Assembly (NCBI GenBank): GCA_945952025.1
Contig: CAMFGW010000024.1
Span: forward strand, 1 to 46,084
Length of the DNA: 46,084 bases
Origin: an uncultured Paracoccaceae bacterium
GTDB taxonomy: Bacteria > Pseudomonadota > Alphaproteobacteria > Rhodobacterales > Rhodobacteraceae
Direction of reading: 5' to 3'
The position numbers and the translations under genes were made by a program. The notes beneath the pieces were generated by a model. The model saw only the letters and a list, made by a program, of their open reading frames with translations, did no database searches and was not told the origin of the DNA. This document shows, piece by piece, positions 34,062 to 42,518 of the stretch (its first letter is position 1; each line of letters begins with the position of its first letter).

Positions 34062-34090
34062 TTGGCCGTGCGCCCGCTTACGGCTATAAA
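34062..34090 (+). promoter_or_regulatory. Sigma-70-type promoter of a candidate small RNA
   Basis: TTGGCC (34062-34067) and TATAAA (34085-34090) are separated by exactly 17 bases. The start of transcription would be near 34097. No protein gene follows before the terminator at 34144. This is the best canonical promoter pair I see in the window. Confidence 0.6.
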
Positions 34091-34096
34091 GTTCCT

Positions 34097-34171
34097 ACTG
34101 CTCGATAGGTTTCTTGCCTGTATGAAACCTGCCTCAATAACTGAACGCCCGCCTTGCGCGGGCGTTTTTTT
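34097..34171 (+). ncRNA. Candidate orphan small RNA, about 75 nt
   Basis: The element has a promoter, a first hairpin AGGTTTC (34107-34113) / GAAACCT (34124-34130) with a 10-base loop TTGCCTGTAT, a short single-stranded linker GCCTCAATAACTG, and a strong intrinsic terminator. No ORF of credible length lies between promoter and terminator, and no + strand gene lies upstream for nearly 4 kb, so the terminator cannot belong to a protein operon. This is the layout of a trans-acting small RNA. It does not match any sRNA family I can name. The exact 5' end is an estimate. Confidence 0.55.
34144..34171 (+). terminator. Strong intrinsic terminator
   Basis: AACGCCCGC (34144-34152) and GCGGGCGTT (34158-34166) form a 9-bp stem with a 5-base loop, followed by an unbroken T-run to 34171. 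It works only in the + direction, since the minus-strand side has no T-run. It lies 144 bases before bdhA. Confidence 0.85.
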
Positions 34172-34314
34172 CTGTCCGGCCGTCACATTCCTGCGATTGA
34201 GGGCCGATTCGCGCCCCTCGCCCAGCGCGCGTGCTGCGGCGCGGCAATTTTCCGGTTTCCTCGGCCGAAGGGCCTGCTATCCTTGCGGTGGTCCGCATTT
34301 GGGGTAAGGCAGCC

Positions 34315-35100
34315 ATGTCAGCAGAACGGTCACTTTCAGGGCGCCAGGCCATCGTCACCGGATCGAACTCGGGGATAGGCCTTGGCGTGGCGCGGGCACT
34401 GGCGGCCGCGGGCGCGGACCTGGTGCTGAACTCCTTCACTGACCGGCCCGAAGATCACGCGCTGGCCGAAGCCATGGCGGCCGAGTTTTCGGTCAAGGCG
34501 CGCTATATCCGGGCCGACATGTCGGTCGGTGCGGAATGCCGCGCGCTCATCACCCAGGCGGGCGGCTGCGACATCCTGGTCAACAATGCCGGCATCCAGC
34601 ATGTCGCGCCGATCGAGGACTTCCCGACCGACAAGTGGGAAGCGATCCTCGCCATCAACCTGACCTCGGCCTTCCACACCACCGCTGCCGCCCTGCCGGC
34701 CATGCGCGCGAAGGGCTGGGGCCGCATCGTCAACATCGCCTCGGCCCATGGGCTGACCGCCTCGCCCTACAAGTCGGCCTATATCGCGGCCAAGCACGGG
34801 CTCGTCGGCCTGTCGAAGACCGTGGCGCTCGAGGCGGCGGGGCAGGGCGTCACCTGCAACGCGATCTGCCCGGGCTATGTGCTGACGCCCCTAGTCGAGG
34901 CGCAGATCCCCGACCAGATGAAGGCGCACGACATGGACCGCGAGACGGTGATCCGCGAGGTCATGCTTCTGCGCCAGCCCTCGCGCCAGTTCGCGACGGT
35001 CGAACAGATCGGCGGCACGACGGTTTTCCTGTGCTCGGCCGCTGCCGACCAGATCACCGGCACCACCCTGTCCGTCGACGGCGGCTGGACGGCGCTCTAG
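34315..35100 (+). CDS. bdhA: 3-hydroxybutyrate dehydrogenase
   Basis: A 261-residue short-chain dehydrogenase. The NAD motif TGSNSGIGLGVA, the NNAGIQHVAPIEDFP segment and the catalytic YKSAYIAAKHG (Tyr-x3-Lys) are present, and the sequence follows bacterial D-3-hydroxybutyrate dehydrogenases closely (INLTSAFHTTAAALP, IVNIASAHGL). It interconverts D-3-hydroxybutyrate and acetoacetate with NAD(H), in poly-3-hydroxybutyrate and ketone metabolism. Acetoacetate is also a predicted product of the carnitine cluster, though the genes are not linked. The ATG at 34315 is chosen by family N-terminus. Its stop overlaps the xerD stop on the other strand. Confidence 0.92.
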   Translation: MSAERSLSGRQAIVTGSNSGIGLGVARALAAAGADLVLNSFTDRPEDHALAEAMAAEFSVKARYIRADMSVGAECRALITQAGGCDILVNNAGIQHVAPIEDFPTDKWEAILAINLTSAFHTTAAALPAMRAKGWGRIVNIASAHGLTASPYKSAYIAAKHGLVGLSKTVALEAAGQGVTCNAICPGYVLTPLVEAQIPDQMKAHDMDRETVIREVMLLRQPSRQFATVEQIGGTTVFLCSAAADQITGTTLSVDGGWTAL

Positions 35101-36038
35101 TCGTCCTGCGCCAGCGGGTGATGGGCGAAGACCAGGTCCTTCAGCCGATCCTCGACCACATGGGTATAGATCTCGGTCGTGGCGATGTCGGCATGGCCCA
35201 GAAGCGTCTGGATCACCCTGAGGTCGGCGCCGCCCTCCAGCAGGTGGGTCGCAAAGGCGTGGCGCAGCTTGTGCGGGCTGACGGCTTCAAGCGGCAGGCC
35301 CGCGCGGGCGGCGATGTCCTTCAGCATCCGGTGAAAGACGATGCGCGACAGGTGCCCGGCCTTGCCCCCGGCCGGGAAGAGGAAGCGCGAGGGGGGCGCC
35401 TTGCGGTCCCTGACCGCCGCCTCTTCCCCGGCGTCGCGCAGCGACAGCCAGGCGGCGAGTGCGGCGCGTGACGGCGCGGACAGGGGCACCAGCCGCTCCT
35501 TGCCGCCCTTGCCGCGCACCAGCATCATCTCGGGGTCGCCCCGCGCCGCCGTGACGGGCAGGCTCACAAGCTCGGTCACGCGCAGGCCGGTGGCATAGAG
35601 CAGCTCGACAAGGCAAAGGGCGCGTGCCCGGTCGGCATGCGTGGTCCCCGTCCCGGCCGCCGCCGCGAGAAGACGCGAGACGGCATCCTGCGCCAGCGTC
35701 GCGGGCAGGCGGCTGGCGCGGGCCGGGCCGCTGAGGCGCAGCGCCGGATCGTCGGTGCGCCAGCCCTCCAGGTAGGCAAAGCGCGTCATCTGGCGGATGG
35801 CGGCCAGCCGGCGCGCGCGGGTCGCGGCCGACAGGCCCCGCGCCTCGCAGTGGGTCAGGTAATCCTCGACCATCTCGCGCGTCATGGTCGCGAAGCTGCC
35901 CCCGCGCCGCGACAGCCAGGCCGACAGGTCCTTCAGGTCGCGCCCATAGGCCAGAAGCGTGTTGCGCGCCGCCCCAGCATCGGCCGCCTGCGCCTCGAGG
36001 AAGGTGGCGATCCAGCGGCTGTCGTCGGGAGCCACCAT
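35097..36038 (-). CDS. xerD: Tyrosine recombinase XerD
   Basis: A 313-residue tyrosine recombinase with an N-terminal SAM-like DNA-binding domain and a C-terminal catalytic domain. Catalytic residues are visible: Arg in ATGLRVTEL, Lys in GKGGKERLVPL, His and Arg in HKLRHAFATHL, His in LLGHADIATTEIYTHV, and the nucleophile Tyr in the same segment. It acts with XerC at dif to resolve chromosome dimers. It is a housekeeping recombinase, not a mobile-element integrase: length, neighbours (aroK-aroB divergent) and lack of repeats agree. It follows a 544-residue gene by one base on the same strand. Confidence 0.9.
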   Translation of the reverse strand: MVAPDDSRWIATFLEAQAADAGAARNTLLAYGRDLKDLSAWLSRRGGSFATMTREMVEDYLTHCEARGLSAATRARRLAAIRQMTRFAYLEGWRTDDPALRLSGPARASRLPATLAQDAVSRLLAAAAGTGTTHADRARALCLVELLYATGLRVTELVSLPVTAARGDPEMMLVRGKGGKERLVPLSAPSRAALAAWLSLRDAGEEAAVRDRKAPPSRFLFPAGGKAGHLSRIVFHRMLKDIAARAGLPLEAVSPHKLRHAFATHLLEGGADLRVIQTLLGHADIATTEIYTHVVEDRLKDLVFAHHPLAQDD

Positions 36039-36039
36039 C

Positions 36040-37674
36040 CTAGAGCCGCTGGTCCAGGATCAGGAGTTCCAGCGCGATGCGGCGCGCAGGCGCGTCGAGC
36101 CCCGCCGCACGCAGTGCCGTCAGGGCCGCGCCCGTGTCGCGCTGGTCGCCCGCAGCACTCGCCGACAGAAGCGCCAGCGCCTTGAGGACCGCCGCACCCG
36201 TCTGGTTGCCGGACAGAAGCGGCGCGAAGCGCTCGTCCGGCACGGGTGGCCCGGTGAAGGCCGCGCTGACCGCCTGGGCCACCGGATTGGCCGGCGGCGC
36301 GGGCAGGGGGGCCGATGCCGCGAGCGCCGCCACGAACTGGCTGTCGTGATCGAGCGGTGCCGGTGCCGGGCGACCCGGCCCGAGGGGCAGCGCGGCCTTG
36401 GCGATGGGCGGGGGCGGCGTGACCGTCAGCCGGGCGGCCGCGATCTCGGCCCCCTCGTCGGACAGAAGGCCGATCCGCAGCGCCAGCCGGTCGTCGGCAC
36501 CGCTCAGCCCGGCATTGGCAAGCGGCCGCCCGAAGAGCCGCGCGAAGGGCACCTCGAGCCGCTTTTCGGCCAGCGCCGCCCAGGCCGCCTGCATCCTGGA
36601 GCCGATCACCGTTTTGTCCTTGCGCGTGAGCGCGGCCTCAAGCGCCTGCACCGCCGCCGCCCGGTCCCAGACCCCGCCAGAGGCGGCGGGCTTCTGTTCG
36701 GTATAAAGGCCCAGAAGCCGGTTCGGCGGAATGGCCCCGGTCCGCGCCAGCCGCTCGCCCGCGTCGAGCCGCGTCTTCCAGCCGGTGTTCGACCTCAGGT
36801 CCGACTGGGCGAAGGCCAAGGACAGTGTCGTGGTCGGAATGGGCTCGCCGATCCCCTCGAACATGCGAAAGACCAGGGGCGAGGGGTGGCTCGGCGGCGC
36901 CAGGGGCGGCTCGTCCTCGAACAGCTCTGGGTCAAGGAAGCGGGCGGTCAGGTCGCCCTCGGCCTTGTCGATCTGGCCAAGGCCCGTCCCTGCGCGCAGC
37001 GTCAGGGCCGCCGCCGGCCAGTCGCCCAGCCGCGCAAGGCAAAAGACCCGCGCGGTCAGCGTCGGCGCGATCTGCGGCGCCTTGGCCATGGCGGCGCAGG
37101 CGCGGTCCTCCTGCCCGACCAGAAGGGCGATGTCGAACCAGCGCTGGAACTCGGCCGGGGTCGGCTGCGGCAGCTCTTCCAGCATGGAAAGTGCGGGATC
37201 GAGCGCGCCGAACTCGCTCAACTTGTCGATCCGCGCCAGGAAGATCGCGCGGGTCGGGTCACGGTCGGCGACCGGGGTGAACTCGGACACGAGGATGCTT
37301 TCGGCCAGCCCCTGGATCGCGGGCAGCGTGTCCGAGCGGATCTCGCCCAACTGCCGAGCCAGGTCCTTCGAGGGCGTGACCCCCCAGAAATCGGCCTTCA
37401 GCCCGGCCCGGTCGGCGGGCACGAGGCCCGGCGCCGCCGTATTGTCGGACCCGAGCGGGCTGGCCGTGATCGTGCCCGGCAGCCAGCCGCCCTGGGGCGC
37501 GGCACCGGCGTCCGAGGGCGCCTTGACCTTGCCGCTCGGCGCCGGGGTCGAGACGGACTGCGACAGCCAGTCGATGGCCGACAGCGGCACCTCGGCTGCG
37601 GCCGGCGACGCGGCCGTCAGCGCCGCGATCAGCGCGGCGGCAGGCGAAAGGGGGGCGCGCTCAGGGCGCGTCAT
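36040..37674 (-). CDS. Uncharacterised periplasmic or exported alpha-helical protein
   Basis: A 544-residue protein starting at the ATG at 37674, whose codons overlap the end of the upstream 68-residue gene by 14 bases. Residues about 10-28 (LSPAAALIAALTAASPAAAEV) look like a Sec signal with a cleavage site after AAA. The rest is Ala/Leu-rich helix with repeat-like spacing (for example EFQRWFDIALLVGQEDRACAAM), as in TPR-like folds, plus Pro-rich linkers near residue 430-460. I recognise no enzyme motif. It is one of a xerD-linked group next to the shikimate genes. Probably an envelope protein. Confidence 0.8.
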   Translation of the reverse strand: MTRPERAPLSPAAALIAALTAASPAAAEVPLSAIDWLSQSVSTPAPSGKVKAPSDAGAAPQGGWLPGTITASPLGSDNTAAPGLVPADRAGLKADFWGVTPSKDLARQLGEIRSDTLPAIQGLAESILVSEFTPVADRDPTRAIFLARIDKLSEFGALDPALSMLEELPQPTPAEFQRWFDIALLVGQEDRACAAMAKAPQIAPTLTARVFCLARLGDWPAAALTLRAGTGLGQIDKAEGDLTARFLDPELFEDEPPLAPPSHPSPLVFRMFEGIGEPIPTTTLSLAFAQSDLRSNTGWKTRLDAGERLARTGAIPPNRLLGLYTEQKPAASGGVWDRAAAVQALEAALTRKDKTVIGSRMQAAWAALAEKRLEVPFARLFGRPLANAGLSGADDRLALRIGLLSDEGAEIAAARLTVTPPPPIAKAALPLGPGRPAPAPLDHDSQFVAALAASAPLPAPPANPVAQAVSAAFTGPPVPDERFAPLLSGNQTGAAVLKALALLSASAAGDQRDTGAALTALRAAGLDAPARRIALELLILDQRL

Positions 37675-37867
37675 TCGTGGTCGCGCCAGAGGTGGCGGGC
37701 GGGCTCGACAGGATGGTGACGGCCGGTTCGGTCGGCGCGACGGCCAGCGACACCGGCTGCACCACCTGGACCCGCGCAGGCTCCATCGGTCCCAGATAGG
37801 CATAGGCGCTGAGCGCGATCACCGCGAGGACCGCGAAATAGACCAGCCCTTTCAGGATGCGGAACAT
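37661..37867 (-). CDS. Small single-pass membrane protein
   Basis: A 68-residue protein with one N-terminal helix (VYFAVLAVIALSAYAYLG, residues about 9-26) and a Pro/Val/Thr-rich periplasmic tail. A strong AAGGAGG site lies upstream. Its end overlaps the start of the 544-residue gene by 14 bases, so the two are translationally coupled and may act together. No known family recognised. Confidence 0.75.
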   Translation of the reverse strand: MFRILKGLVYFAVLAVIALSAYAYLGPMEPARVQVVQPVSLAVAPTEPAVTILSSPPATSGATTNDAP

Positions 37868-38066
37868 GGGGGCCTCCTTCGTTCTGGGCAAATTCCATCG
37901 GCGCCCGACGCGCGGTCGAACGCTGCCTTGGTCCAGCCCTATCACCCCGGGCCGGTCAGGGCCAGTGCGCGTGACCGGTGCGTACGCCAGTGGATACAGG
38001 TGTCCGCTCATGCGAAAACGACTGGTGCCGGCCGCCGGATCGCGGCATTGAGGCCGGGAGGCGGCA

Positions 38067-38687
38067 GTGGGGAATGCCGAGGGGAATGCAGTGGGGGAAG
38101 GCGTGGCAGGCGGACAGTCAAGGGCAGGAAGCGCACGGCCGACCGCCTTGCGGCGCAGCGTGGTCCTGGTCGGCATGATGGGCGCAGGCAAGACCGCGGT
38201 CGGCACCGCGCTCGCCCGGCACCTTGCGGTCCCCTTCCTCGACGCGGACGAGGAACTGGTCCGCGCCGCCCAGATGTCGATCGCCGAGATCTTCGCCCGC
38301 GACGGCGAACCCTTCTTCCGCGCCCGTGAGACCGAGGTGCTGGGCCGCCTCCTGTCCGGGCCGCCCGCGGTCCTGTCGACCGGCGGCGGCGCCTTCCTGT
38401 CAGAGGTGAACCGCCATCTGATCGCCGAAAGGGGCGTGTCGGTCTGGCTGAAGGCAGACCTTGACCTTTTGTGGCAGCGCGTCCGCCACAAGACCACGCG
38501 CCCCCTGCTGCGCACCGCAAACCCGCGCGCGACGCTGGCCGAGCTTTACGCGGCGCGGGTGCCGCTTTATGCGCTCGCCGATATCGCGGTCGAGGCAGAG
38601 CCCGACCTGTCGGTCGAGGCGATGGCCGAAAAGGTCAAGGGCGCGCTAGGCCGGCATGGCGATCTGGGTGAAGAGGGTGGGGCATGA
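38067..38687 (+). CDS. aroK: Shikimate kinase
   Basis: A 206-residue kinase. Walker A is GMMGAGKTAVG, followed by DADEELVRAAQMSIAEIF (shikimate and Mg2+ binding), FRARETEVL and the STGGGAF loop, then the lid RTANPRATLAELYAAR. It makes shikimate-3-phosphate with ATP. The start is taken as the GTG at 38067, since GGGAGG lies at 38056-38061; that gives a 30-residue Gly/Ala-rich N-terminal extension. Downstream GTGs would shorten it. It is coupled to aroB by ATGA overlap. Confidence 0.92.
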   Translation: MGNAEGNAVGEGVAGGQSRAGSARPTALRRSVVLVGMMGAGKTAVGTALARHLAVPFLDADEELVRAAQMSIAEIFARDGEPFFRARETEVLGRLLSGPPAVLSTGGGAFLSEVNRHLIAERGVSVWLKADLDLLWQRVRHKTTRPLLRTANPRATLAELYAARVPLYALADIAVEAEPDLSVEAMAEKVKGALGRHGDLGEEGGA

Positions 38688-39811
38688 CGGAAGCGGTCGA
38701 AACGGTCAACGTGGCGCTTGGCGCGCGCGCCTATGACGTGCGGATCGGCGCGGGGCTTCTGGACCGCGCCGGGGCCGAGGTCGCGCCCCTTCTGCGCCGC
38801 CCGCGCCTTGCCATCGTCACCGACGACAATGTGGGGCGCCTGCACCTTGCCCCCCTGGTCGCCGCCCTGACCGCCCAGATCCCCGGCCTGACCGTCAGCA
38901 CGCTGACCCTGCCCGCGGGCGAGGCGACGAAGGGCTGGCCCGAGTTTTCGCGCACCGTCGAATGGCTTCTGGCCGAACGGATCGAACGGCGCGACATCGT
39001 CGTGGCGCTTGGCGGCGGCGTGATTGGCGATCTGGTCGGCTTCGCCGCCGCCGTGCTCAGGCGGGGCGTGCGCTTCGTCCAGATCCCGACCTCGCTTCTG
39101 GCGCAGGTCGACAGTTCCGTGGGCGGCAAGACCGGCATCAACTCGACCCACGGCAAGAACCTGGTCGGCGCCTTCCACCAGCCCGCGCTGGTCCTTGCCG
39201 ACATTGCCGTCCTTGACACGCTGCCGTCCCGCGACTTCCTCGCGGGCTATGGCGAGGTGGCGAAATACGGCCTTCTGGGCGACGCGGCCTTCTTCGACTG
39301 GCTCGAGCGCGAGGGGCCGGCGCTGGCCGGGGGCGACCGGGCAGGGCGGTTGAAGGCCGTCGCGCGGTCGGTCGAGATGAAGGCCGGCATCGTCGCCCGC
39401 GACGAAACCGAGGAGGGTGAGCGCGCGCTTCTGAACCTGGGCCATACCTTCTGCCATGCGCTCGAGGCGGCGACGGGCTATTCCGACCGGCTGCTGCATG
39501 GCGAGGGCGTGGCGATCGGCTGTGCGCTCGCCTTCGAACTCAGCGCCCGGCTGGGGCTCTGCGCGCAGGAAGAGCCCTCACGCGTCCGCGCCCACCTGAG
39601 GGCCATGGGGATGAAGGTCGACCTTAGCGACATTCCGGGCGAGCTGCCCGACGCGGACGAGCTCTTGCAGCTGATGGCGCAGGACAAGAAGGTGCAGGAC
39701 GGGCGGCTGCGCTTCATCCTGGCCCGCGGCATCGGCCAGGCCTTTGTCGCCGACGACGTGCCGGGCGGGGTGGTGCGGGGCCTTCTGGCCGACGCGTTGG
39801 CCGGTCGGTAG
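38684..39811 (+). CDS. aroB: 3-dehydroquinate synthase
   Basis: A 375-residue enzyme that converts DAHP to 3-dehydroquinate with NAD+ and a divalent metal, the second step of the shikimate pathway. Conserved features are VALGGGVIGDLVGFAAAVLRRGV, QIPTSLLAQVDSSVGGKTGINS, GKNLVGAFHQP (substrate and NAD binding), and the metal site LLNLGHTFCHALEA plus LHGEGVAIG. Length is normal. It is coupled to aroK. Confidence 0.95.
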   Translation: MTEAVETVNVALGARAYDVRIGAGLLDRAGAEVAPLLRRPRLAIVTDDNVGRLHLAPLVAALTAQIPGLTVSTLTLPAGEATKGWPEFSRTVEWLLAERIERRDIVVALGGGVIGDLVGFAAAVLRRGVRFVQIPTSLLAQVDSSVGGKTGINSTHGKNLVGAFHQPALVLADIAVLDTLPSRDFLAGYGEVAKYGLLGDAAFFDWLEREGPALAGGDRAGRLKAVARSVEMKAGIVARDETEEGERALLNLGHTFCHALEAATGYSDRLLHGEGVAIGCALAFELSARLGLCAQEEPSRVRAHLRAMGMKVDLSDIPGELPDADELLQLMAQDKKVQDGRLRFILARGIGQAFVADDVPGGVVRGLLADALAGR

Positions 39812-39830
39812 GGGCGGGCGGAAAGCCCTT

Positions 39831-39856
39831 CGTTTTTACCAATTGATAAAAAAACG
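39831..39856. promoter_or_regulatory. RutR-like operator upstream of preT-preA
   Basis: An AT-rich palindrome bounded by CG on both sides. Its core TTTACCAATTGATAAA (39835-39850) matches the E. coli RutR consensus TTGACCANNTGGTCAA at 11 of the 14 defined positions. It lies 73-88 bases before the preT ATG, in a region otherwise GC-rich. RutR is a TetR-type regulator of pyrimidine metabolism. The assignment is inferred from similarity and the nature of the downstream genes. Confidence 0.5.
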
Positions 39857-39922
39857 GACTCGTGGCAGCCTTCCCAGATTGGCAGGGCCGACATCCCCTG
39901 CCTGCCTTGAGGGAGGGTCCGC

Positions 39923-41206
39923 ATGAAACAGCACACGCCGCTGACGCCCGGCATCGTGGCCGGTCGCCTGACGCCACAGGAATATGAAGCCAACTTCGGC
40001 GACATTTCGCCCCGGCTCGCGCCGCACGAGGCGAGCGTGGCCGCCAACCGCTGCTATTTCTGCTACGACGCGCCCTGCGTCACGGCCTGCCCGACCTCGA
40101 TCGACATCCCGCTTTTCATCCGCCAGATCGCGACCGGCACGCCCGAGGCGGCGGCCAGGACGATCCTGTCGCAGAACATCCTGGGCGGCATGTGCGCCCG
40201 CGTCTGCCCGACCGAGAACCTGTGCGAAGGCGCCTGCGTGCGCGAAACCGCCGAGGGCGACCCGGTGACCATCGGCCGTCTGCAACGCTACGCGACCGAT
40301 ACGCTGATGGCGGATGGCACCCACCCCTTCACCCGCGCCAAGCCGACCGGCAAGCGCGTCGCCGTCGTGGGCGGCGGCCCGGCGGGCCTGTCCTGCGCCC
40401 ACCGTCTGGCGCTTCTGGGCCATTCGGTCACAATCTACGAGGCGCGCGCGAAACTCGGCGGCCTGAACGAATATGGCATCGCCAGCTACAAGGCGCCGGA
40501 GGACTTCGCGCAGCGCGAGATCGACTGGCTCCTGCAGATCGGCGGAATCGAGGTCCGCACCAACACGAAAGTCGAGAGCCTGTCGAAGCTCAGGGACTAT
40601 GACGCGATTTTCCTGGGCGTCGGCCTTGCCGGCACGAACAGCCTTGGGCTGGATAAGATGAAGAACGTCCGCGATGCCGTCGAGTTCATTGCGGAACTCC
40701 GCCAGCAACCCGACCGCGCGAAACTGGCCGTCGGCCGCAATGTCGTTGTGATCGGCGGCGGCATGACCGCCGTGGACGCGGCGGTGCAGTCGAAACTTCT
40801 GGGGGCAGAGAATGTCACCATCGTCTACCGCCGCACGCGGGGCGACATGGGCGCGTCGGACGTGGAAAAGGCCCATGCCGAAACCCACGGCGTCCGCATC
40901 GTGACCGGCGCCGTGCCGGCGGCCATGGGGGCGGAGGCCCGCTTCACCTATGCCGCCGATGCCAGCCAAAGCCTTGCGCTGGCCGCCGATCAGGTCCTGT
41001 CGGCGATCGGCCAGACGCTCGCGCAGGTGCCGGTCGGCGAAAAGGACGGCCTGCGGCACGAGGGCCGCAAGCTCGCGCCCAAGCCCGCGCCCGATGTCTG
41101 GGCGGGCGGCGACTGCGCCGCGGGCGGCGACGACCTGACCGTGACGGCCGTGGCCGAGGGCCGCGATGCGGCCGAAAGCATCCACAAAGCCCTGATGGGA
41201 GCCTGA
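39923..41206 (+). CDS. preT: NAD-dependent dihydropyrimidine dehydrogenase subunit PreT
   Basis: A 427-residue flavoprotein subunit. The N-terminal region carries two cysteine groups for Fe-S clusters (CYFCYDAPCVTACP and CARVCPTENLCEGAC). The FAD motif VVGGGPAGLSCAHRLA lies near residue 149, and a second nucleotide motif, VVIGGGMTAVDAA, lies near 275. With PreA it reduces uracil and thymine to 5,6-dihydro forms using NADH, the first step of reductive pyrimidine breakdown. GAGGGAGGG precedes the ATG. It is separated from preA by 3 bases. Confidence 0.93.
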   Translation: MKQHTPLTPGIVAGRLTPQEYEANFGDISPRLAPHEASVAANRCYFCYDAPCVTACPTSIDIPLFIRQIATGTPEAAARTILSQNILGGMCARVCPTENLCEGACVRETAEGDPVTIGRLQRYATDTLMADGTHPFTRAKPTGKRVAVVGGGPAGLSCAHRLALLGHSVTIYEARAKLGGLNEYGIASYKAPEDFAQREIDWLLQIGGIEVRTNTKVESLSKLRDYDAIFLGVGLAGTNSLGLDKMKNVRDAVEFIAELRQQPDRAKLAVGRNVVVIGGGMTAVDAAVQSKLLGAENVTIVYRRTRGDMGASDVEKAHAETHGVRIVTGAVPAAMGAEARFTYAADASQSLALAADQVLSAIGQTLAQVPVGEKDGLRHEGRKLAPKPAPDVWAGGDCAAGGDDLTVTAVAEGRDAAESIHKALMGA

Positions 41207-41209
41207 GCC

Positions 41210-42511
41210 ATGGCCAACCTTCAATCGACCTTCGTCGGCATCAAATCCCCGAACCCCTTCTGGCTCGCCTCGGCGCCGCCGACCGACAAGAAATACAATG
41301 TCGAGCGCGCCTATGAGGCCGGCTGGGGCGGTGTCGTCTGGAAGACGCTCGGCTCGGAAGGGCCACCGGTCGTCAACGTCAACGGCCCGCGCTACGGCGC
41401 AATCTGGGGGCCGGACCGCCGGCTTCTGGGCCTGAACAACATCGAGCTGATCACCGACCGTCCGCTTCAGGTGAACCTTCAGGAAATCAAGGAGGTCAAG
41501 CGCAAGTGGCGTGACCGGGCGCTGGTCATCTCGCTCATGGTGCCCTGCGACGAGGAAAGCTGGAAGGACATCCTCAAGCGCATCGAGGATACGGAAGCCG
41601 ACGGGGTGGAACTGAACTTCGGCTGCCCGCACGGCATGGCCGAACGCGGCATGGGCTCCGCCGTGGGCCAGGTCCCCGAATATATCGAGATGGTGACGCG
41701 ATGGGTGAAGCAATATAGCCGCATGCCATGCATCGTGAAGCTGACCCCGAACATCACCGACGTCCGCCGCCCGGCCGAGGCCGCCAAGCGCGGCGGCGCG
41801 GATGCCGTGAGCCTCATCAACACCATCAACTCGATCACCAGCGTCAACCTCGACAGCTTCGCGCCCGAACCGACGATCGACGGCAAGGGCACCCATGGCG
41901 GCTATTGCGGCCCGGCGGTGAAGCCCATCGCGCTGAACATGGTGGCCGAGATTGCGCGCAGCCCCGAGACGCGCGGCATTCCCATTTCCGGCATCGGCGG
42001 CGTGACCACCTGGCGCGACGCGGCCGAGTTCATGGCGCTAGGCGCCGGCAACGTGCAGGTCTGCACGGCGGCCATGACCTACGGCTTCAAGGTCGTGCAG
42101 GAGATGATCTCGGGCCTGTCGCAATATCTGGACGAAAAGGGCCTCGCCTCGACCGCCGATCTGGTCGGCCGCGCGGTGCCGAACGTCACCGACTGGCAAT
42201 ATCTGAACCTGAACTACGTGACCAAGGCCGTCATCGACCAGGAGGCCTGCATCAAGTGCGGCCGCTGCTATGCCGCCTGCGAGGATACGAGCCATCAGGC
42301 CATCGCCATGTCCGCCGACCGCACCTTCACGGTGAAAGAGGACGAATGCGTGGCCTGCAACCTGTGCGTCGATGTCTGTCCGGTGGAAAGCTGCATCACC
42401 ATGCGCGAACTTGGCCTGGGCGAGTTGGACCAGCGCACCGGCCGCAAGGTCGCGAGCTTTGCCAACTGGACGACGCACCCCAACAACCCGTCCGCGAAGG
42501 CGGCCGAGTAG
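41210..42511 (+). CDS. preA: NAD-dependent dihydropyrimidine dehydrogenase subunit PreA
   Basis: A 433-residue subunit. The N-terminal FMN-binding dihydroorotate-dehydrogenase-type barrel (residues about 1-320) contains the NFGCPHGMAERGMG loop with its catalytic Cys. The C-terminal part holds two [4Fe-4S] ferredoxin motifs, CIKCGRCYAAC and CVACNLCVDVCPVESC. It is the site of pyrimidine reduction, with electrons arriving from PreT. The later genes of the pathway (hydantoinase, amidohydrolase) are not in the window. It ends 7 bases before the stop of a convergent gene. Confidence 0.94.
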   Translation: MANLQSTFVGIKSPNPFWLASAPPTDKKYNVERAYEAGWGGVVWKTLGSEGPPVVNVNGPRYGAIWGPDRRLLGLNNIELITDRPLQVNLQEIKEVKRKWRDRALVISLMVPCDEESWKDILKRIEDTEADGVELNFGCPHGMAERGMGSAVGQVPEYIEMVTRWVKQYSRMPCIVKLTPNITDVRRPAEAAKRGGADAVSLINTINSITSVNLDSFAPEPTIDGKGTHGGYCGPAVKPIALNMVAEIARSPETRGIPISGIGGVTTWRDAAEFMALGAGNVQVCTAAMTYGFKVVQEMISGLSQYLDEKGLASTADLVGRAVPNVTDWQYLNLNYVTKAVIDQEACIKCGRCYAACEDTSHQAIAMSADRTFTVKEDECVACNLCVDVCPVESCITMRELGLGELDQRTGRKVASFANWTTHPNNPSAKAAE

Positions 42512-42518
42512 GGGCGCC

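Larger units (their letters stand above)
33980..34314. other. 335-base intergenic region between the YejA-like gene and bdhA
   Basis: Apart from the candidate sRNA with its promoter and terminator, nothing gene-like is seen. The bases between 34172 and 34314 must hold the bdhA promoter; I find no canonical pair there. The minus-strand promoter of the YejA-like gene must lie within about 33980-34060, also without a clear match. Confidence 0.5.

Noticed and set aside
35097-36038. Integrase of a genomic island
   Set aside because: The protein has XerD length and motifs, housekeeping neighbours and no attachment-site repeats or tRNA gene nearby.
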